Part shown: positions 32,992-44,584 of the stretch, in pieces
Layout: the number at the start of each line of letters is the position of its first letter
How positions within the stretch are numbered: the first letter of the stretch is position 1
Assembly (NCBI GenBank): GCA_016647705.1
Contig: CM028335.1
Location: 20,810,905 to 20,874,904, forward strand
DNA length: 64,000 nucleotides
From: Eucommia ulmoides
Taxonomy: Eukaryota > Streptophyta > Magnoliopsida > Garryales > Eucommiaceae
Reading direction: 5' to 3'
Notes under the pieces: model-generated
The model's database searches: none
Seen by the model: the letters and a program-made list of their open reading frames with translations, nothing else
What the model was told of the DNA's origin: nothing
Position numbers and translations under genes: made by a program

Positions 32992-34257
32992 ATTATAAAA
33001 TATGATTTAAAGGGGTTTTGACTATATTTTATAAATATATCATATGTTTTGGAGATTTTATTATTTAGTCTATATATTATTTGATTATGTGAGATTTACT
33101 GAGAAAACTATTTTCTATCTGTAAGGGGTTTGAATCGAAATCTTTTGGTGACTAAATTGAGAGTTTTAAAAGTGCATTTTTGGGTCCAACATTTCAGATT
33201 TAAAAGGTTTTGATATATGGGGTCTATATATGGCATTTATAGGCTTATCTTTTAAAATATAGTCATTATAAGTATTGTTTAAATCCTATATATATTGACC
33301 TATGTTTTTGAGTGAAATAAATCAAGAATAAGAGTTTTAAATCAGTTATTTAAAAAGAGAGATATTTTTGCTAAAATATATTTTTGAGAGAGATTTTTGA
33401 ATAAGTTCCTGATCGAAACTTTCATCGTTTTATCACCGATTTTTGCGTTATTTTTTTATTTCTATGATTTTCAAGAAAACTTGGGTGAGATCTCTTTAAT
33501 TACTTTACGTGCTCAATTTTTTGTGATCAACTTGATATATATCTATGTCTGAGCTCTTAGAATTTATTTGAAGAAGAATAATTTTTTGTTTTGAATATCT
33601 TGAAATATCTTGTGAAACGATTATTGCATGATAATCCGATTTACATAATCTTTGTGCATTAATTAATAATAACCAGATTTGCATTATCAAGTAATTCTAT
33701 CACATAGTTTTTCAAGATATTAATTGAGCATATCTTGAATTGAGGTGGTAGAAACTCATGTGAGAAGAAAAGTTATTTTTTGTATTCTGTGAGTATGAAA
33801 GGATTAGACATTTTTGGTCGGTGTCTAATTAACGTTAGTCTTTAGCATGTTAAAAAAATAGGTTTGATTATCAGCCTGTAAAAGAATTAAGATAGTCTTT
33901 ATTTTGGAAAAAATATAGATAGGATTGATTCTTAACCTGCAAAAAGTTTAGGTTCTTCCTGAACCTGATAAAAGGAAACTTGTAAAGATTTGATTGAGTC
34001 TGTTAAAATAATTAGGTTAGTCATGAATCTTTGAAAATGATTATAAGGGTTTGGTTCCTACTTGGGAAAGGGATTAAGGTTAGTGGATTTCAAAATTCCT
34101 GTGGGAAGTTAGGGGACTGGACGTAGGTAAATCAGTGTGTTCAATTTCTCTATCCCTGCTTATTTGGTTGTGCATTTAAATAAACATGTGTCTGCTATAA
34201 CTCAAGATAACAATCGGTTAGGGAAATTAGTGATTTGATTGATTGATAAATTATTTG
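32992..34257 (+). mobile_element. 2.1-kb family LTR, partial copy C (first piece)
   Basis: Matches copy A from about its position 730 onward (AAAGGGGTTTTGACTATATT and beyond), lacks the 5' third, and is interrupted at 34257 by copy D. It continues at 36379 and ends at 36450. The missing 5' part is replaced by the inverted 5' part of another copy. Confidence 0.8.
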
Positions 34258-36378
34258 TGTTGATTCTAAGATTTTGATGAACAATTAAGTATTGATGTTT
34301 TGGTGAAACTAATGTATTAATTGAGTGTTTCAGTGACTTAAAGTTCCAAGTGATGAAGATGACAAATTAAATGGATGCTAAATGATGAAATTGAAAATAT
34401 TGAAGAATTAAGAGTTTGAAGAAATTAGGAAAAACAACCCAGGTAAATTTCAACTCTTAATATCTCATTTAGGAACACACATATTGCACAAAATGTATTT
34501 TTATCATTTATGTGTTTTTGATTAAAATTATTTGCTCCTATGTGAATTGAGAAGAAATAATTTTGAATGACTAAAATAGAATATAAGAATATTAGTGGAG
34601 CTAATTTAGATGAGAAAATATTTAAAGGGGCAAAAACGTAAAAGAAAATGAGTTAAAAACATATTCAGATAAGAGATCCAGAAGATGACAGTTGACTGGT
34701 GAGTCGACCGGACCAAGCAGCTGAAAGATCCTGTATCTCTAAGTCGACCGATAGGTCGACCGGCCAAGAGAGCTGAACTCTCTGAATCTACAAATCGACC
34801 GACAGGTCGACCGGTGAAGGAAAAACAAATTCTCTGAATCTACAGGTCGACAGGCAGGTCGACCGATGAATGCCTTGGCTACAACCTGAATCTACCTGTC
34901 GACTGGTCGGTCGACCAGATGTACTGTTTCAGGATATTGTTTTATCCAAGATTATATCCAGCCGTTTTTTGTTGGGATTTGAGAGAGATTTCAGGGATAT
35001 TATCTATATTTAAGATATAGTTCACATACTAATTAAGTCCTATTGATTTGGTACATTAAATATTAATGTTTCTCAATTTGATTCTTGAAATTGATTTTAT
35101 TCTAATTTATTGAGATTGAGAAATATTTGAGGGGTTTAATTGAAAGATTTGAAAGTTGTTTTTAAGTGAAATTGAACCTAAATGAAGTTATTATGATATA
35201 AGGGGTCTATAGTACTATTAATTGTCATGGCACATGTAAACTAGCCGTTATAAGGCTGATTTCATATTCCTATATATAGATCTACGAATTTTTATTTATG
35301 ACTAATTATTCTAAGAGAGAGAATTCATATATTATCAAGAGAGATCAAAATATATCAATTGAGTGAGCTTTTCTAAGAGATATCTTGTTGAGAATTGAGT
35401 GAGTTTTTCTAAGAGAATCATTTGTTGATCATTCCTGCTACCGATTTGAAGTTACATTGCAATACTATTTTCTTTCAGTGAATTTCGGGTAAGATCTTTC
35501 CAAATTGCTTATTATTTGTTTATTGATTTTATATTTGGAAATTGATGTTAGAAATTATTTCTAATTTTTGAAGAAAAAAGTTTTACAAATAATTTTTTGA
35601 ATCTGATTACGTGCTCAAATTTGCTACCCATATTCTTATTAAAATTAGATTTTTGTATCTCGTGTTTTTCTATCACTAGTTGAGATATTAATTGAGTTAT
35701 TATTTATCTGGAGTGGTAGAAGCTCCGAGTGAGATTTACTTCTTATCAATTTGTGTATTGGTGAATTGTGACGGGTTAAATATCGTTGGGGGTATTTAAT
35801 CAAGGGTAAGGGTTTCAGTCTCTTCCTGTAAAGAGATTGAGGTAGTGATTCTTCCTGAATAAGAATTGTGTTCTGAGTAATTTGTAAAGGTTCCATTCTT
35901 ACCTGTGAAAATGATAATTGAAGTGTTTTGTGAGGTTTTGATTCTTGAGCCTTAATGTTAAAAAGAATTAGGTTATTCTTTAACTTGTAAAAAATAGAGG
36001 TTCTTCCTTAGTCTGAGAAAATGATATTGTAAAGGTTGATTCTGAGCCTGTAAATGAATCAGTGTTCGGGTTTGGTTCCTACCTTTAAAGGGATCTTGGT
36101 TTTAGTGGGTGCGACCTCCGTGGAGCTCAGATGACTAGATTAACCAAAAGTAACTTGGTGAACCAATATAAATCTTTGGTGTGTTGTTATACTTATTTTG
36201 CTATTTTTGCTATTTGGATGTGCACCTAGTTGATTAATTAATTCTGCTGTGTTATAAAGATAATAATTAATTTAGATTTAAAATTAATTATTTGATTTAT
36301 TCAAGTTTTATTCTAATAAATTTTTTAATTACCCAATTCACCCCTCCCCCCTCTCTTGGGTATTCTACTGGGCCAACA
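34258..36378 (+). mobile_element. 2.1-kb family solo LTR, copy D, nested in copy C
   Basis: TGTTGATTCTAAG to GGGCCAACA, 2,121 bp, with a perfect 5-bp TSD ATTTG at 34253-34257 and 36379-36383. Contains four TCGAC-pair segments (34685-34925), a TATA box TATATATAG (35271-35279) and a short C-rich end. It is inserted inside another LTR of its own family. Confidence 0.95.
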
Positions 36379-36450
36379 ATTTGATAAATTTTTTAAACTA
36401 ATCAATTTACCCCTCCCTCCCTCCCTCTTGGATAGATCTATAGGCCAACA
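36379..36450 (+). mobile_element. 2.1-kb family LTR, copy C 3' end
   Basis: Resumes copy C after the nested copy D; ends CCTCCCTCTTGGATAG... AGGCCAACA at 36450. Confidence 0.8.
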
Positions 36451-38079
36451 TTTGTCTATCTTAGTAAAGAACTTATGAAATTACACAATCAATTTCTTTA
36501 TTAAAAATGTTATCCAAATAAGGAAGTTATAAATGATGAGATTTTAAAATTTACAAATTTCATGGATTCATCATTTAAAAGTTATATTAATGTATGACAA
36601 TTTAAATTTTTCCTTTATTTTTCATTCAATTTACAATCTCGTTAAATAGAAAATTAAAAATTACGAATAAAAAATAGAAATATTTTTTTTCAATATTTTT
36701 CTTAGTTTCTATAAATAAATAAATAAATATATATTAAATTAATTTAAAATACGTTTTCGTAAATGGATTGTGATTGATTTGAGAAAAATTGATATATGAA
36801 ATAAGATTATAAAAGTTTTAAAGAATAAAATTCCACCGACAAATTTTGCATCCCTACCTCGAAAATAGTTAAATTAATTTATAATTTCTAGCATTGAAGT
36901 TTTACATCTGTATTAATTGACTAATTTTTTATTATTATTTTTTTTATATATTTATAATTTAGATAATTAATATATTATTTTTACGCACGAGGAATCTCTA
37001 TGAATTGTCATTAAAGTCTATTTATATAAATTTTTTTGAAAGAAAAATTAATTTAACTTAATCTAAATGTAGTATATTTATTATATACTGAAAATAAATA
37101 ATAAATTTATAATTATAAACCAAATTAAAAATAGGGATATAATGTTGTTTGACTCACACAAAGTTTATGAGTTCTAGAGGAAGTTTGTAGAATATGAGAG
37201 TGGAACCAAGAAAGTCAAATGTAGAGCCTTAATTTGAGTGCGACCACAGTTTTTAGATTATTTGTCACACAAATAGAAAAATGAAGAATTATGTGCAACT
37301 ACTTTAAACCATCATTGGCACTTTGAAATCATTGAAAGTAAAATATATGTTACTTCAAAAAAAAAAATCCAATTTGGAAACTGAATATTTTAAAGAAAAA
37401 TAAAAAAAGACCAAATCAATTCCGATATCTAAATTCTTGTAAAAAAGATAAATCTAGTTTATTATTCATTTGTATTTAAATAAAATTACTAAAGTATGCT
37501 TTAAATTTTTAAAAAAAAATATTTAATATATCTATATATTACAAATAATTAAATATATGTACAAAAAAAAATTTTGTCTAATGTCCAAAAAAAAAAAAAC
37601 ACACTTCAAAATTGTACTTTTAAGAAGGAAAAAAAAAAAAAAAAAATCTACCCATTTTGTATTGTTCTCTTAAAAATAATCTCATCTCGCGTAAAAAAAA
37701 TTACTCTAACTATATATAAAAACATAAAGAATTATAAAAAAAAAAACTGTAACAAATAAAAATAAAATACATATATTTAAATTTTGACTTTGAATTAAAA
37801 TAGTTCTAATCAGAAAAAACTATATAGACATCATAACATTATATAAAAAAATAAGGTTTTAAAAATCGTTTTCCGTGATTGAATATATATATTAATTATC
37901 GCAGTATATATAAATTCAATATATTTTTTGTTATTATTTCAAGGGAAAATTACTAAATGGACCCAAATCAAATATGTAATTACCAGTTGATTCTAACTGT
38001 TTAAATTTAAACCAAGTAATCCTACGGTGCATATATTATGAACCATGTGGTCCCAATTTAAAAAAGGCAAAAATTGGCA
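36451..38079. other. AT-rich gene-free spacer
   Basis: No gene recognised. Many A-runs (37577, 37629) and ATATAT patches. The segment 36480-36600 resembles AT-rich sequence at 8090-8170 and 62870-62950, probably an old MITE family. Confidence 0.5.
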
Positions 38080-38640
38080 TGACTAATTTGTCTATGCGTG
38101 ATTCACGGGATTAAAATTTTTCATATTTAAGTTTCACACAAAATTTTAATCAAAATAATTATTATTGTATACACTTTTTCACGATCTAATTAGATATTCA
38201 GAATTGTTTGAATAAGATCAAATGATACCGCGTTCACTATTTTTTTTCATTAATTTCATATGCGCGTCACATTCAACATAATATTTTTAGAATTTTCATT
38301 ATTCACATTTATGTTACATTTAACATAGGACTTTCAGAATTTTTAACTTTCACATTCGTGTTACAATTAACACAGTCTTATACATTATCAAAATACAGTT
38401 TAGTGTCAAATTCAACATCCAAACTAACTTTATCAGTAAGTCATGTTACATTCAACAGTTTTGTATAATTTGTGTTATTATTAACATTAATTGATGTTAT
38501 TTCTACTGCATTGGATGTTATATTCAATAATCACGGGGTACACAAATTATAGTGATGTTATATATAACATTACCATTATTGTTAATGTCATATATAACCT
38601 TCACATGCATCCTAATTCAAAACTCTAAAAAAATATTAAT
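38080..38640 (-). repeat. GTTGAATGTAACA-family repeat, copy at 38 kb
   Basis: In inverted orientation it carries the same ordered elements as the array at 6001-6880 (on plus: TTCACATTCGTGTTACAATT, TTTGAATAAGATC...). It aligns over about 550 bp with 56540-57130, including the order ACACAGTCTTATACATTATC, then AAATTCAACATCCAAACTAA. Confidence 0.75.
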
Positions 38641-40374
38641 ATATTATTTTGAAGATTATGATTTATAGATCATTATGGTGAAGAAAAAAAAATCATTGAA
38701 CAACAATCAAAATTGAAATAAATTATAAGTTTCGTTTTCAGTTTCATTGGTAATTTATTACTATAATTTTATTCTGTTTGTTTAGGATGACAACACATAT
38801 GAAAGGTGCAGATTCATTAATAGGGACAAATATATCCGTAAATTTCCATCAAGATCGATTCGTGCAAACAAAACCTTTTGAGTTTATCCGGTAGTTTCCA
38901 CACCAATTGGGATTGCTCGGTATTGTCTCTTATTTTAATACTACTCATTAAAATTGTACAATCATATTTACAAACTCTTTATACTCTTATCAAATAGAGA
39001 TTTTCACTTTCTCAACTATCACTGTAAAAAATTAAAATCATTTAGTACCGAGTACTGATATCAACAATTTTGTCACAAATTATTTTTCACCATGCCGTCT
39101 TTATTGAATGTGTTAAATTATTGTATTTTGTGCATAGTCTAATTGCGATTAATGATTAAATTCATTTATATTTGTTAATAATAATTCATGAAATTTAGAT
39201 ATTTTATTTTGTGATGCAAGTGGTTGTGCGAAAATTGAAATATCGTAATATTCTCAAATTGAAATGTATATCTTATATTTAAATATAAAAAAATATTTTT
39301 TTAATTTTCACAAAAATATATTAAATATAGAAAATAATAGGCACGTAAAAAACACGTTCCCTCCATCAAATTCTTTTTAAAATAAGGAAAAACTTTTTTC
39401 TTTGATATCGTTTAAAGAATTTTGAAAGTATTATTTTTATCTTTCATAAGCGTTTGAAGAAGTTTCTATACATAGTTCCCTATTTCTAATTTTTTAGCTT
39501 TTATTTTATTTATAATTTTGTTTAATTTCTTAATTCACCTTTTTATATGTGTTAATATTTTAATTATGATATTAAATAAATTCAACCTCTATTTGATAAT
39601 AGATTCAATTAATTGATACTATACTAAAAATTAATCAAATAACAGGGGAAAAACAGGTAGAGTTATACTTAGCCACTGTTTATGCATTAATTATTTATCA
39701 ACTTAAATGCATTTTTTAATAAAATAAAATAATTATTTAAATTATAAACATTATTTAAAAATTATTCAAATTTTTAAATAATACATGACTTAAAAGTCTT
39801 AAACAACATTTTATACAAATATTATAAAATTTAAAAAAAAAAATTAAATAATTAAATATTTCAACACTTATAATTTTAAGAGTATAAATGTGAACCTTTA
39901 AATTTACAGTCAAAAATTTGGGAAAAAAAATAAATATATATATAATAAAAATAATCATGACACTCCTCTGGTTTTTATAAAACGAAATTTAAAATAAAAA
40001 ATTAAAAAATAAATAAATTGCCCAAAAAGAAAGTCTCAAATTTTGAAGCAAGAACAGATGGGAAGTGTTATTGTGAACCAATTACGATTATAATGATAAG
40101 TCTTTTAATAGTTTGTCGATCAACCAACCGGCATCCTTACCAGCTTCCGATAATTAGGCGTTATTTTATTTAACCAAACTTTTTAATCATGTCGATTATT
40201 TAATTAAATAATTTCATGATTAATTCGATTATTTAATGGGGTAATCTTCCTCCTCAATCCTCATCATGTCCATTATCTTTCACTTCTAAATATGGGTTCC
40301 AACTCAAATGTGGTCCATTCTGTCATCTTTCCCAAATTCAGCTTTTCCTTTTTTTCCTTTTTATTGGAAAATAC
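38641..40374. other. AT-rich gene-free spacer
   Basis: No gene recognised. A small non-repetitive patch at 38785-38900 (after TTGTTTAG) has normal composition but no sustained reading frame. Confidence 0.5.
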
Positions 40375-40680
40375 CTGCACAAATTTAACAAATAAGTAAT
40401 TATTAAATAATTAAATAATAATAAATAAATGAAATACTTCACCTCAAAGAATTGTAAACAACGTCGACGCGCGGTGAACGGCACAGCCCACGCGCAACGG
40501 CGAACAACCTAGAAGAAACGGAGATGACGGAAAACGTCAAACCGAACGGAACGGAACCGTGACGGGAAATACGGCCGACAGGGGACAACGCAGAGAACGA
40601 CGGTCGGAATGGACTGTTCAAATTCACAGCGATGGCGGCGATGGATGTACGCCGCTCAAATTCCCAGATTTAGAAGAGAA
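40375..40680. other. GC-rich island downstream of the serine-rich gene
   Basis: GC-rich, CpG-containing sequence (40450-40650) unlike the AT-rich surroundings. The minus strand has an open stretch 40627-40439 ending next to GAG|GTGAAG, with TTTGTGCAG at about 40375, which could mark a 68-bp intron. It may be a first exon of an unrecognised gene, a transcript extension of the serine-rich gene, or a decayed element. No product recognised. Confidence 0.3.
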
Positions 40681-40885
40681 ATCTAGAAATGAAATCTAAT
40701 TTCAATTGGATTTTAGAAGTTATTAATCGACTAAGAAATCTGTAAGTCCTTGAATTTGCCATTGATGGCAGCAACTGGAATTCATATTTTTCGATATATT
40801 GGTATGTTATTATATGTATATCTATACACAAGATTCAGATGTGTGGTCGGATTTCAAGGGTTTCGGTCACCGGAGTACACAAAAA

Positions 40886-40891
40886 TTTATT
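40886..40891 (-). terminator. Polyadenylation signal of the serine-rich gene
   Basis: AATAAA on the minus strand, about 105 bp past the stop codon at 40996, with T-rich sequence following. Confidence 0.5.
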
Positions 40892-40995
40892 CCGATCCGA
40901 CCTTCACCAGCGTCGTCGTCCGCAAAATCCACCGGAAGTCGACTTTCCACCGCTTTATGGCTTGGCAATCGGCTGTCTCGTTTCACCAAAATTGT

Positions 40996-41610
40996 TCACA
41001 AATCTGCAGCTCTTGCCATCAGAGAAAGGCGACTCGGCCTCGGCTGAAAAGCCGATCTCCGCCGTTGCTGGTGCGACGAAGGACGGATCAACGCGGCCAG
41101 GGCTCTCTTCACCAAATCTCCTTCGACAGTCCCGATACGAACCAGAGAATTCGTCATCGCCGACCGCCTCGCGTTCAACCGGTTGGAATTGTACGGGACG
41201 GTATGGCTATTCCCGACGTTCTTATGCAAACTACACCGGAACGAACCTGGATGCGTCGTCGGAGAGCACATACACGTCCTCTTCTGAGTGGCCGGAGACG
41301 ATGGCAACGGATTGCTACTCGCTTTCTTCACCACCTGATTCCGGTTCGAAACGGAGATAGATCGTCCGGGAGAGCTAGGCCTGTCGAGCGAGAACCGCAC
41401 GGACGGCGCTGATGTAGCTGGACTGTAGAAATTGACACGAGTTGGGGAGGTTGATCTGTGTAAAAAACCGCTGGTTCGAGAAGAGAAGGTTGAGGTCGAA
41501 GAAGCGAAGGCTGATGACGATGACTTGCTCACCGGAGACGAGCAGAATCTTCCTGAAGGGGAGAGACTGCGAAGGATTGGTCCGCTGGATCTTCGAGAAG
41601 AAGCCGCCAT
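40996..41610 (-). CDS. Plant serine-rich protein (204 residues)
   Basis: This intronless frame is the one intact gene in the window. It matches a conserved plant family of unknown function annotated as serine-rich protein-like (Arabidopsis members include AT5G25280 and AT5G11090). The N-terminus MAASSRRSSGPILRSLSPSG is followed by a Ser/Thr/Pro-rich segment to about residue 110 with Ser-Pro sites suited to phosphorylation. A Cys/His motif CMCSPTTHPGSFRCSLHK lies at residues 113-130. The conserved C-terminus has RRSAMTNSLVRIG (148-160), LAALIRPSSHQQRRR (171-185) and FQPRPSRLSLM (188-198). No signal peptide or membrane segment. The start at 41610 is chosen because the family begins there and because an in-frame ATG at 41733 is only a few bases past the TATA box and so probably lies outside the mRNA. 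Length fits the family. Confidence 0.9.
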   Translation of the reverse strand: MAASSRRSSGPILRSLSPSGRFCSSPVSKSSSSAFASSTSTFSSRTSGFLHRSTSPTRVNFYSPATSAPSVRFSLDRPSSPGRSISVSNRNQVVKKASSNPLPSSPATQKRTCMCSPTTHPGSFRCSLHKNVGNSHTVPYNSNRLNARRSAMTNSLVRIGTVEGDLVKRALAALIRPSSHQQRRRSAFQPRPSRLSLMARAADL

Positions 41611-41705
41611 TTTTGTTTCTGTAGATAGAGGGAAGGGTACAGAGAGAGGGAGGGAGGGAGGGAGGGAGGAGAGAGAAGCAACTAAGCCGTGTTTGGCTGT
41701 TGAAT
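41611..41705 (-). other. CT-rich 5' leader of the serine-rich gene
   Basis: Between the TATA box and start codon. It contains (CCCT)5 on the sense strand (41648-41666), i.e. five GGG tracts separated by single A on the other strand. Pyrimidine-rich leaders are common in plant genes. Confidence 0.6.
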
Positions 41706-41735
41706 TCGGCAAACCTGGCTTTACTCGAGCCATGT

Positions 41736-41743
41736 ATTTATAG
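41736..41743 (-). promoter_or_regulatory. TATA box of the serine-rich gene
   Basis: TATAAATA on the minus strand, about 126 bp upstream of the start codon; places transcription start near 41705. Confidence 0.75.
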
Positions 41744-41759
41744 CAGCGGAAACGCGATA

Positions 41760-42375
41760 TTGTTCAATTTTCAGTTTTGCTTTTCGTATTTCGAAAATAC
41801 TATTATACCCCTGACATTCTAATTTAATTACAATTCATGCCTTCGATTTTTCTTTGCTCTTGTCAATTACATTATGACATATGGACAATAACCTCATCCT
41901 ATTAATTTTTAAATAACTAGAAAAAGTTAAAGTTAAGAACACGAAAATTATTTTTTCTTTAGATAGTAAATATTAATCAATAAAAAATTAAAAACAAATA
42001 TATATTTATTATATTTATGTGGGGGGTTCTCGTTATATGCTATTCTATTTTTTATTTTTTTATTCAATATTTTAGAGAAATTAATTCTTTAAATTCTTAT
42101 TGATTTATTTTTTGATATTTAAACATGATAGTATAATTAGTATTAGTTAGATATATTAAATATAATTAATGTTAATAACAAATTTAAAACATATTTCAGG
42201 ACCCAGAATAAAAAAATGAATTATTTTAAGGATACTTTCAAAAATTCTATTTAATTTTACTAGAAATCAAATGTTAAATTTAAAAATAATACATTTATTT
42301 GTTATGCCAGTGTGCAGATGAAAAAAAAAGAATAGAGTTATTAAAAAAAATCATTTAATGGAGTAAGTTACTAAT
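41760..42375. other. Upstream spacer of the serine-rich gene
   Basis: AT-rich, no open frame of interest. Probably contains the gene's upstream promoter; no binding site was identified with confidence. Confidence 0.5.
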
Positions 42376-42378
42376 TAA

Positions 42379-42949
42379 GGTTGTGTTTGCATAAGGAATT
42401 TGGAGGAGATATTTCATTTGGGTAATAGATTTCAAAATTCTTTTTTAATAAATATCTTGTTTAGGTATTGACTAAGACGAATTTGTAAAATCCCTTCAAG
42501 TGTCTAATAGTGGTGAAATAGAGGATTTGGAAATCTTTTTGAAATAGGTATAATGTCACAAATCCTTTCTTTCTTCCTCAACTTGAGCTCTTCGCTCTTC
42601 GCAGTTCTCTCGTTGTCAAATCGTCTTCTTCCCTCGTCGCCGTCATTGGCGGATCTAAGATTGATTTATTAGGTAAAGCCTCTGTTTTGCATTGTGGGTG
42701 TTGAATACCTCTTATCGGAAGATCCTCCCTTCTTGCTGAGGAAGGATCTGAATCAAAGCGAGTTGACATCGTAAATCATCGTCCTCCGATTCGCTGAAGA
42801 GCTTTGACTAGAACCCTAACTTGAGGAATCCTAGGGTTGCATTTGAAGACAAATGGGTTCTACTCCAAGTGACCAAACAAAATATTTATTAAATGATGGG
42901 ATTTCAAAATCTAAAAAAGATTTGTCAAATCCCTTACCCAAACGCAACC
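42379..42949. mobile_element. Tourist-like MITE with TAA target site
   Basis: Ends GGTTGTGTTTGCATAAGGAA and, inverted, GGTTGCGTTTGGGTAAGGGA, flanked by TAA at 42376-42378 and 42950-42952. The interior 42560-42850 has ordinary base composition with ACCCTAACTTGAGG-like 5'-UTR texture and may be captured host sequence, product unknown. Related end fragments lie at 5478-5556. Confidence 0.8.
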
Positions 42950-43045
42950 TAATGCATTTATTTTCTACTTTATGGTATCAGTAAAAAAGGTAAAACTGTA
43001 AAAGTAGAACAACTATTATTAATTTTTTATTATACAATAAAATGT

Positions 43046-43190
43046 GTTCAGATCAGCTTACATACGTCTCGACTAATCACTTCGCTGAATAATCTTAAGA
43101 GCGCACTTTTCCACATCGATTTGGTACATTCAAAATTAAATTTAAAATTTAATTGTTAAAATATTTCTCAAGATAATCGAACCCTAGTTG
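43046..43190. repeat. Dispersed repeat, copy 1
   Basis: CAGATCAGCTTACATACG, then CTCGACTAATCACTTC and GCGCACTTTTCCACATCGAT are shared in order with 60463-60600 and 63072-63200. Non-coding; class not assigned. Confidence 0.6.
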
Positions 43191-43929
43191 ACAAAGAACA
43201 AATAATATTTCAAAATATTTTTTTATGAACCGTCCACAAAATTAAAATTTTAATTTAATTTTTTTCGAAAATTTAAAGTTAATTTCAAAGTTTAAAAATC
43301 TGGTCACAAAAATTATTATAATTTTTATCCATGTTCCATATGCAAACCACCCTGAAGAATTCAAGAGTATGTTATTAATCAGAGAAAACTGATTAATGAA
43401 GAAATAACTTTTCTTTTAATTAATGGAAGCTTCAAAGACAATATAAAATAAATCTATTTTAATTACCCAGTCGGTCCTTGAAATTTTGAAAAGGTGACAA
43501 ATAGGTTTCTCTTCTTTCAATTATTCAAGATAAGTTCATAACTTTTGCAATCACTCGCTATTTTAAGACTCGGTCAATATAATGGTCACGAGAAAAAGTG
43601 ATGAAATTTCTTTCTTGCAACAGTGAAAAGAATGATTAAAAATTATTCTTTTCACTATCATTGTAGTATGCATCATATGTTGATATCCTATCAGATTTAC
43701 TCCAATTTGTTGGTAAAAGTTCAAAAATAGATACATAATTTCAATTAGAAGCTTTAAAAATTCAATTCAAAGATTATATTGAAAAAAAAAAATTCCAGAT
43801 AATTTATCAATAGTGAATCTAATCTATAATTTATCTTATTTTAATTTTAATATAAATCTCTTAATTTTGTTTTGATTTTGATTTGTATTTTTTGTTTCAT
43901 GATCAGTGTTCTCTTATATTTTTAATCAA
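43191..43929. other. Gene-free spacer
   Basis: AT-rich, nothing recognised. Confidence 0.5.
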
Positions 43930-44380
43930 ATTCTTCTAATTAAAGTTTGCATCGCCTACCGCCAGCGTCACCCTCTGTCACCACCCACTATCATCCGCCG
44001 TTGAACCTTCGAATTTCGATCGCCAAACTTTAGTCACCGGTTATCGGATTTTTTTTTATTTTTTTTTTTATTTTTTTTTTCAAGTTACATATAACTATTT
44101 TTTTAATGTATTTTTTAATCACATTTTTTAAGTGAATTTTAGTTACATTTAGTATATTTTTAGTTACATTCACATAATTTTTTGACAACTAATAACCGAA
44201 AAATTAATTGAATGTGATAAAAAAAAAATTGTAAGTAAATATATATTAATTAAAAAAATATTATTAAAAAATAGTTGAATGTAACTAAAAATGATTCTGA
44301 CGATCGATAACAGAATTTCGGCGACTGACGACGTTGGGGCGGCCGTTGGGGCGGCCATTGATGATGCTACCCTAATCGGA
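43930..44380. repeat. Dispersed repeat, copy 2 (partner at 21110-21720)
   Basis: See 21110-21720: shared AGTTACATATAACTATTTTT, TTAGTTACATT and ATGTAACTAAAAATGATTC segments between CG-rich ends. Confidence 0.5.
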
Positions 44381-44509
44381 ACATTAGTGTTTTCATATAA
44401 GTTTAATGGATGAAATTAAAACTAAAGTAGGTATTTGTTTTTGGGATAGAAAAAAAAAAAAAAAAAAAAATCTGAATTCTCTTCCCCTCATATATTATCT
44501 TATTAATTT

Positions 44510-44584
44510 AGACTTGTTTGGTTACTGTTTCCGTTTTTTAATTTATGTTTCTATCAAAAATTTTGGATTAATATATAGAAACGT
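44510..44584. mobile_element. TIR element, left part, split by the copia element
   Basis: GACTTGTTTGGTTACTGTTT pairs, inverted, with GGCATTTGGTTAGTGTTTTC at the right end (51690). Related to the TIR element at 23368-23966. Continues at 51306. Confidence 0.6.

Noticed and set aside
32125..34257. Simple inversion of the 5' part of one LTR
   Set aside because: The inverted piece and the forward piece overlap by about 130-150 bp of LTR sequence and belong to different subtypes, so two copies are needed.
38785..38900. Exon-like patch after TTGTTTAG
   Set aside because: Frame closes after about 32 codons and the peptide matches nothing I know.
40750..41412. 220-codon open frame on the plus strand
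   Set aside because: Lies antisense to the conserved serine-rich gene; open only because of that gene's composition.
41611..41733. 41-residue N-terminal extension of the serine-rich protein
   Set aside because: The ATG at 41733 is adjacent to the TATA box, the added residues are a read-through of the CT-rich leader, and family members start at MA(A)SSRRSSGP.
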